Assembly: GCF_029870285.1 (NCBI RefSeq)
Contig: NZ_JACSYA010000004.1
Coordinates: 180,908-244,907, forward strand
Reading direction: 5' to 3'
DNA from: Delftia sp. PS-11
GTDB taxonomy: Bacteria > Pseudomonadota > Gammaproteobacteria > Burkholderiales > Burkholderiaceae_C
Length of the DNA stretch: 64,000 nt
How positions within the stretch are numbered: position 1 is the first letter of the stretch; the number at the start of each line of letters is the position of its first letter. Below the pieces are notes generated by a model. The model did not search any database. It had not been told where the DNA came from and worked only from the letters and a program-made list of their open reading frames with translations. The translations under genes and the position numbers were made by a program. Positions 60,766-64,000 of this stretch are shown piece after piece.

Positions 60766-61773
60766 ATGAGCCACCATTTCACGCGCCGCGACATTCTTCA
60801 GGCACTGGCTGCCACCACAGGCGCCAGCCTGGCTGGCACCAGCGCTTTTGCCCAGGCGGGCAAGACCGCATGGCCTGCCAAGCCCATCCGCATCGTCGTT
60901 CCGTTCAATGCGGGGGGCGCCACCGACATCATGGCGCGCACCATCGGTGAAGTGCTGGCCCGGCGCGTGGGACAGCCCGTGGTGGTGGACAACCGTGCAG
61001 GCGCTGCCGGCATTCTCGGCACTGACGCCGTGGCCAAGGCGGTGCCCGATGGCCACACGCTGCTGGTATCGCTCAGCACCTCGATGCTGATCAATCAGTT
61101 TCTGTACACCAAGCTGCCCTACAACCCGCAAAAGGACATTGCGCTGGTCACCCAGATTGCGGCGGCGCCCGTCACCCTGGTCGTCCACCCCTCGGTGCCT
61201 GCCAACAATATGAAGGAGCTGCTGGCCTACGTGAAAGCCAACAAGGGCAAGCTCTCGTACGGCTCCTGGGGCGTGGGCTCGTATGCCCATCTGGCCGGGG
61301 CCTACATGAGCAAGACCATGGATGCCGACATGAACCATGCCGCCTACAAGGGCGAGGCGCCCATGATCCAGGAACTGATCGGCGGCCAGCTGCAGATGTG
61401 CTTTTCCAGTGCGCTCAACACCAAGCCCTTCATCGACTCGGGCAAGCTCAAGGCGATTGGCGTCACCGGCAGGGAGCGCATGGAAATCCTGCCCAAGGTG
61501 CCGACCATCTTCGAGCAGGGCGTGACCGATGATGCCTATTCCATCTTCGGCTGGGTTGCCATGGGTGCGCCAGCAGGCACACCCAAGGACATCGTGGACC
61601 AGCTTTATGGCCATCTGCGCGAAATTGCCAAGGACCCCAAGGTGCTGGAGCGCATCACCAGCGCAGGCTTCATGCCGCTGATGAACAGCCCCGACGCTTT
61701 CCGCCAGAACTACCAGCGCGACATGCCGATCTGGAAGTCCCTGGTGGATGAGGCGGGCGCCAAGCTCGACTGA
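60766..61773 (+). CDS. Bug-family receptor in the Pim-like operon, copy 1
   Basis: This 335-residue periplasmic binding protein has a twin-arginine-like signal (TRRDILQALAATTGASLAGT, cleavage near AFAQA) and the Bug signatures WPAKPIRIVVPFNAGGATDI, VDNRAGAAGILGTDAVA and NPQKDIALVTQ. Bug receptors bind dicarboxylates and similar compounds, consistent with the metabolic genes around it. CAGGAGA precedes ATG 60766. Confidence 0.89.
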   Translation: MSHHFTRRDILQALAATTGASLAGTSAFAQAGKTAWPAKPIRIVVPFNAGGATDIMARTIGEVLARRVGQPVVVDNRAGAAGILGTDAVAKAVPDGHTLLVSLSTSMLINQFLYTKLPYNPQKDIALVTQIAAAPVTLVVHPSVPANNMKELLAYVKANKGKLSYGSWGVGSYAHLAGAYMSKTMDADMNHAAYKGEAPMIQELIGGQLQMCFSSALNTKPFIDSGKLKAIGVTGRERMEILPKVPTIFEQGVTDDAYSIFGWVAMGAPAGTPKDIVDQLYGHLREIAKDPKVLERITSAGFMPLMNSPDAFRQNYQRDMPIWKSLVDEAGAKLD

Positions 61774-61832
61774 TTCCCCGTGCCGGCGCCAGGCGCCGGC
61801 TGTAACGCAATACCGCTGAGACAGGAGACTTC

Positions 61833-62846
61833 ATGCACATGCGCAAACCCGCATCCCCGGCCCACGCCACCCGCCGCGCCATTTTGGCGCTGGGCGCCGC
61901 GCCCCTGCTGGCCGGCATGGCCGGGAGTGCCTTCGCCCAGGCCGACTGGCCTGCGAAGATGATCCGGCTGGTCGTGCCGTTCCCGGCGGGCGGGCCCACC
62001 GACACGGCTTCGCGCATCGTGGGCCAGAAGCTGGGCGAGCGCCTCAAGCAGACCGTGGTCGTGGAAAACCGCCCTGGCGCTTCGGGCTCCATCGCCGCCG
62101 TGCAGGTTGCCAAGAGCCCGGCTGACGGCTACACGCTGATGATGCTGGCCACGCCCACGCTGCTGGCGCCGCACCTGTACAAGAAGGCCGGCTACGACAC
62201 CGTCAAGGACTTCGCGCCCGTGGCCACGGTCTACGACCTGCCCATCGTCATCGTGGTCAATCCCACGCTGCTGCCCGATGTCACCGACCTCAAGGGCCTG
62301 ATTGCCCATGCCAAGGCCCAGAAGTCGCCGCTCAACTACACCAGCTCGGGCGCCGGCAGCTTCGGCCACCTGAGCATGGAGCTGCTCAAGCAGATGGCCG
62401 GCTTCGACATGCAGCATGTGCCCTACAAGGGCGGCGTGCCGGCCATCACCGACACCATCGGCGGCCAGGTGCCCATCATGTATGCCGACCTCGTGGCCGC
62501 GCTGCCCCATATCCAGGCGGGCAAGCTGCGCGCCATCGCCGTGGGCTCGCCCCAGCGCGTGAGCATGTTGCCCGACACGAAGACGATCGCCGAGCAGGGC
62601 ATCAAGGGCTATGACGCTGTCTCCTGGGGCGGCCTGCTGGCGCCCAAGGGCACGCCCAAGGCCGTGATCGACCGCGTGGCTGCCGAAGTCCAGCAGATCC
62701 TGGCCGACAAGGATATCCAGGACAAGCTGCTCAACGCTGGCGCCATCGCCTCCTTCCAGAACCCCGCCCAGCTGGGCCAGCGCATCCAGCAGGACTACAC
62801 GCGCTGGGGCCAGCTGATCCGCGACAAGGGCATCGCAGTGGAGTGA
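61833..62846 (+). CDS. Bug-family receptor in the Pim-like operon, copy 2
   Basis: This 337-residue periplasmic binding protein has the signal ATRRAILALGAAPLLAGMAG (cleavage near AFAQA) and Bug motifs WPAKMIRLVVPFPAGGPTDT, VENRPGASGSIAAVQVA and GYDTVKDFAPVATV. It is only moderately similar to the 60766 copy, so the two probably have different ligands or an older duplication. CAGGAGA lies before ATG 61833. Confidence 0.89.
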   Translation: MHMRKPASPAHATRRAILALGAAPLLAGMAGSAFAQADWPAKMIRLVVPFPAGGPTDTASRIVGQKLGERLKQTVVVENRPGASGSIAAVQVAKSPADGYTLMMLATPTLLAPHLYKKAGYDTVKDFAPVATVYDLPIVIVVNPTLLPDVTDLKGLIAHAKAQKSPLNYTSSGAGSFGHLSMELLKQMAGFDMQHVPYKGGVPAITDTIGGQVPIMYADLVAALPHIQAGKLRAIAVGSPQRVSMLPDTKTIAEQGIKGYDAVSWGGLLAPKGTPKAVIDRVAAEVQQILADKDIQDKLLNAGAIASFQNPAQLGQRIQQDYTRWGQLIRDKGIAVE

Positions 62847-62853
62847 CACGCAC

Positions 62854-63837
62854 ATGAAGACACGCATCACCGAACTCTTTGGCATAGAGCACCCCATCAT
62901 CCAGGGCGGCATGCACCATGTGGGCCTGGCCGAACTGGCCGCCGCCGTCTCCAACGCCGGGGGCCTGGGGATCATCACGGGCCTGACCCAGCGCACGCCC
63001 GAGCTGCTGGCGCGCGAGATCGCGCGCTGCCGCGAGATGACAGACAAGCCCTTTGGCGTGAACCTGACCTTCCTGCCCTCGGTCAATCCCCCAGACTATC
63101 CGGGCTACGTCAAAGCCATCATCGAAGGCGGCGTCAAGGTCGTGGAGACAGCGGGCAACAACCCGCAAAAATGGCTGCCCGCGCTCAAGGAGGCCGGCAT
63201 CAAGGTTATCCACAAATGCACCTCGGTGCGCCACGCGCTCAAGGCCGAGGCCATCGGCTGCGATGCCATCAGCGTGGACGGCTTCGAATGCGGCGGCCAT
63301 CCGGGCGAGGATGACATCCCCAACTTCATCCTGCTGCCGCGCGCGGCAGAGGCGTTGAAGATTCCCTTCGTCGCCTCGGGCGGCATGGCCGATGGCCGCT
63401 CGCTGGTGGCTGCGCTGGCACTGGGCGCCGAAGGCATCAACATGGGCACGCGCTTCATCGCCACCCAGGAGGCGCCCGTGCATGCCAACGTCAAGCAGGC
63501 GATTGTCGCGGCCAGCGAGCTGGACACCCGCCTGGTCATGCGCCCGCTGCGCAACACCGAGCGCGTGCTCAACAACCCGGCCACCGAGCGCCTGCTGCAA
63601 AAAGAGCGCGAGCTGGGCCAGGCCATCACCTTCGCCGACATCGCGCCCGAGGTGGCCGGTGTCTATCCGCGCATCATGCACGATGGCGACATGGACGCGG
63701 GCGTCTGGTCCTGCGGCATGGTCGCGGGACTGATCCATGACGTGCCCACGGTCCGGCAACTGATCGACGGCATCATGGACCAGGCCCATGCACTGATCAA
63801 CGAGCGGCTGGCCGGTCTTGCCGCGCTGACCCGCTGA
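62854..63837 (+). CDS. Nitronate monooxygenase family flavoprotein
   Basis: This 327-residue FMN protein of the 2-nitropropane dioxygenase/NMO family has an N-terminal [20 protein letters not shown], the FMN phosphate region [14 protein letters not shown] and [20 protein letters not shown], and the C-terminal [17 protein letters not shown]. Many members beside beta-oxidation genes are annotated as nitronate monooxygenases without proven nitro substrates, and several family members act on enoyl-CoA-like compounds. It starts 8 bp after the second Bug gene. Confidence 0.85.
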   Translation: MKTRITELFGIEHPIIQGGMHHVGLAELAAAVSNAGGLGIITGLTQRTPELLAREIARCREMTDKPFGVNLTFLPSVNPPDYPGYVKAIIEGGVKVVETAGNNPQKWLPALKEAGIKVIHKCTSVRHALKAEAIGCDAISVDGFECGGHPGEDDIPNFILLPRAAEALKIPFVASGGMADGRSLVAALALGAEGINMGTRFIATQEAPVHANVKQAIVAASELDTRLVMRPLRNTERVLNNPATERLLQKERELGQAITFADIAPEVAGVYPRIMHDGDMDAGVWSCGMVAGLIHDVPTVRQLIDGIMDQAHALINERLAGLAALTR

Positions 63838-63874
63838 CCGCCCCTTTTTTCAAAAACCAGGAAAGAGCTTTCTC

Positions 63875-64000
63875 ATGAAAATCCTTGTACCCGTCAAACG
63901 TGTCGTGGACTACAACGTGAAAGTCCGCGTGAAGTCGGACGGCACGGGTGTGGACATCGCCAACGTCAAGATGAGCATGAACCCCTTCGACGAAATCGCC
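63875..64000 (+). CDS. etfB: Electron-transfer flavoprotein beta subunit, N-terminal part (runs off window)
   Basis: The 42 residues visible ([20 protein letters not shown], later [17 protein letters not shown]) are the diagnostic N-terminus of ETF beta subunits. ETF takes electrons from acyl-CoA dehydrogenases and hands them to the quinone pool, so its position directly after the Pim-like operon is functional. GGAAAGAG lies 7 nt before ATG 63875. The gene continues beyond 64000, probably followed by etfA. Confidence 0.93.
   Translation, partial: MKILVPVKRVVDYNVKVRVKSDGTGVDIANVKMSMNPFDEIA

Noticed and set aside
1..64000. CRISPR arrays, tRNA or rRNA genes, insertion sequences, integrase or phage genes
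   Set aside because: I looked for direct-repeat arrays, cloverleaf-type and ribosomal sequences, transposase motifs and flanking repeats, and saw none. Only short tandem repeats at 11857 and 17727 are present.

Overview
The window looks like a chromosomal segment of a high-GC betaproteobacterium of the Comamonadaceae, probably Delftia, Comamonas or a close relative. The evidence is the uniformly GC-rich coding sequence, four Bug-type (TctC-like) periplasmic receptors, a FadN/FadA/FadE-type beta-oxidation operon, a Pim-like dicarboxylate operon, a VanA/VanB O-demethylase locus and the general gene content. The genus call is inference. I saw no rRNA or tRNA gene, CRISPR array, insertion sequence or prophage.

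Layout. Positions 1-3450 hold the 3' end of argB, a two-component system and the nucleoid-occlusion factor slmA. Positions 3451-4873 hold a RES/Xre-type toxin-antitoxin pair. Positions 4847-9586 (minus) form a tightly coupled four-gene operon: hydantoinase A-like ATPase, DUF917 protein, NCS1 permease and outer-membrane channel-like protein. It is divergent from a MalT/LuxR-type regulator (9801-12466) that is frameshifted by one extra 5-bp CCCTG unit. Positions 12478-14960 (minus) carry an unusual AAA ATPase-M41 metalloprotease behind a small basic protein and two short open reading frames.

Positions 15121-23664 are a fatty-acid beta-oxidation operon headed by its TetR regulator (acyl-CoA dehydrogenase, DUF2147 protein, HCDH-ECH fusion, thiolase, thioesterase, enoyl-CoA hydratase). 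Positions 23680-25523 are MATE/MarR. Then follow a bactofilin, a YciA-like thioesterase and an Atm1-type ABC exporter. Positions 28840-35942 are a vanillate-demethylation locus: GntR regulator with twin ATGTATACAT operators, vanA, an MFS carrier behind a 27-codon leader, vanB, a 2-hydroxyacid dehydrogenase and a second MFS carrier. Positions 36048-38968 (minus) are a TRAP transporter facing a LysR regulator. Positions 40559-43757 encode a GltIJKL-type glutamate/aspartate ABC importer.

Positions 43812-48156 pair an RpiR regulator (minus) with an M20 peptidase and two tandem Bug receptors. A 52-bp symmetric inverted repeat lies between regulator and peptidase. Then come pyrC, a DUF3025 gene, htpX, a small YxW-rich lipoprotein and a LysR gene. 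From 52768 to the end runs a long beta-oxidation operon resembling the pimeloyl-CoA (pim) pathway: HCDH/ECH fusion, thiolase, paired large and small acyl-CoA dehydrogenases, enoyl-CoA hydratase, family III CoA-transferase, two Bug receptors, a nitronate-monooxygenase-type flavoprotein and the start of etfB. A coherent reading is capture of medium-chain dicarboxylates by the Bug receptors, activation by CoA transfer, oxidation, and electron transfer to ETF.

Overall this is a catabolic and transport-rich region organised as regulator-plus-operon modules, several with clear operator-like palindromes. All motif calls come from reading the sequence. No database search was run.
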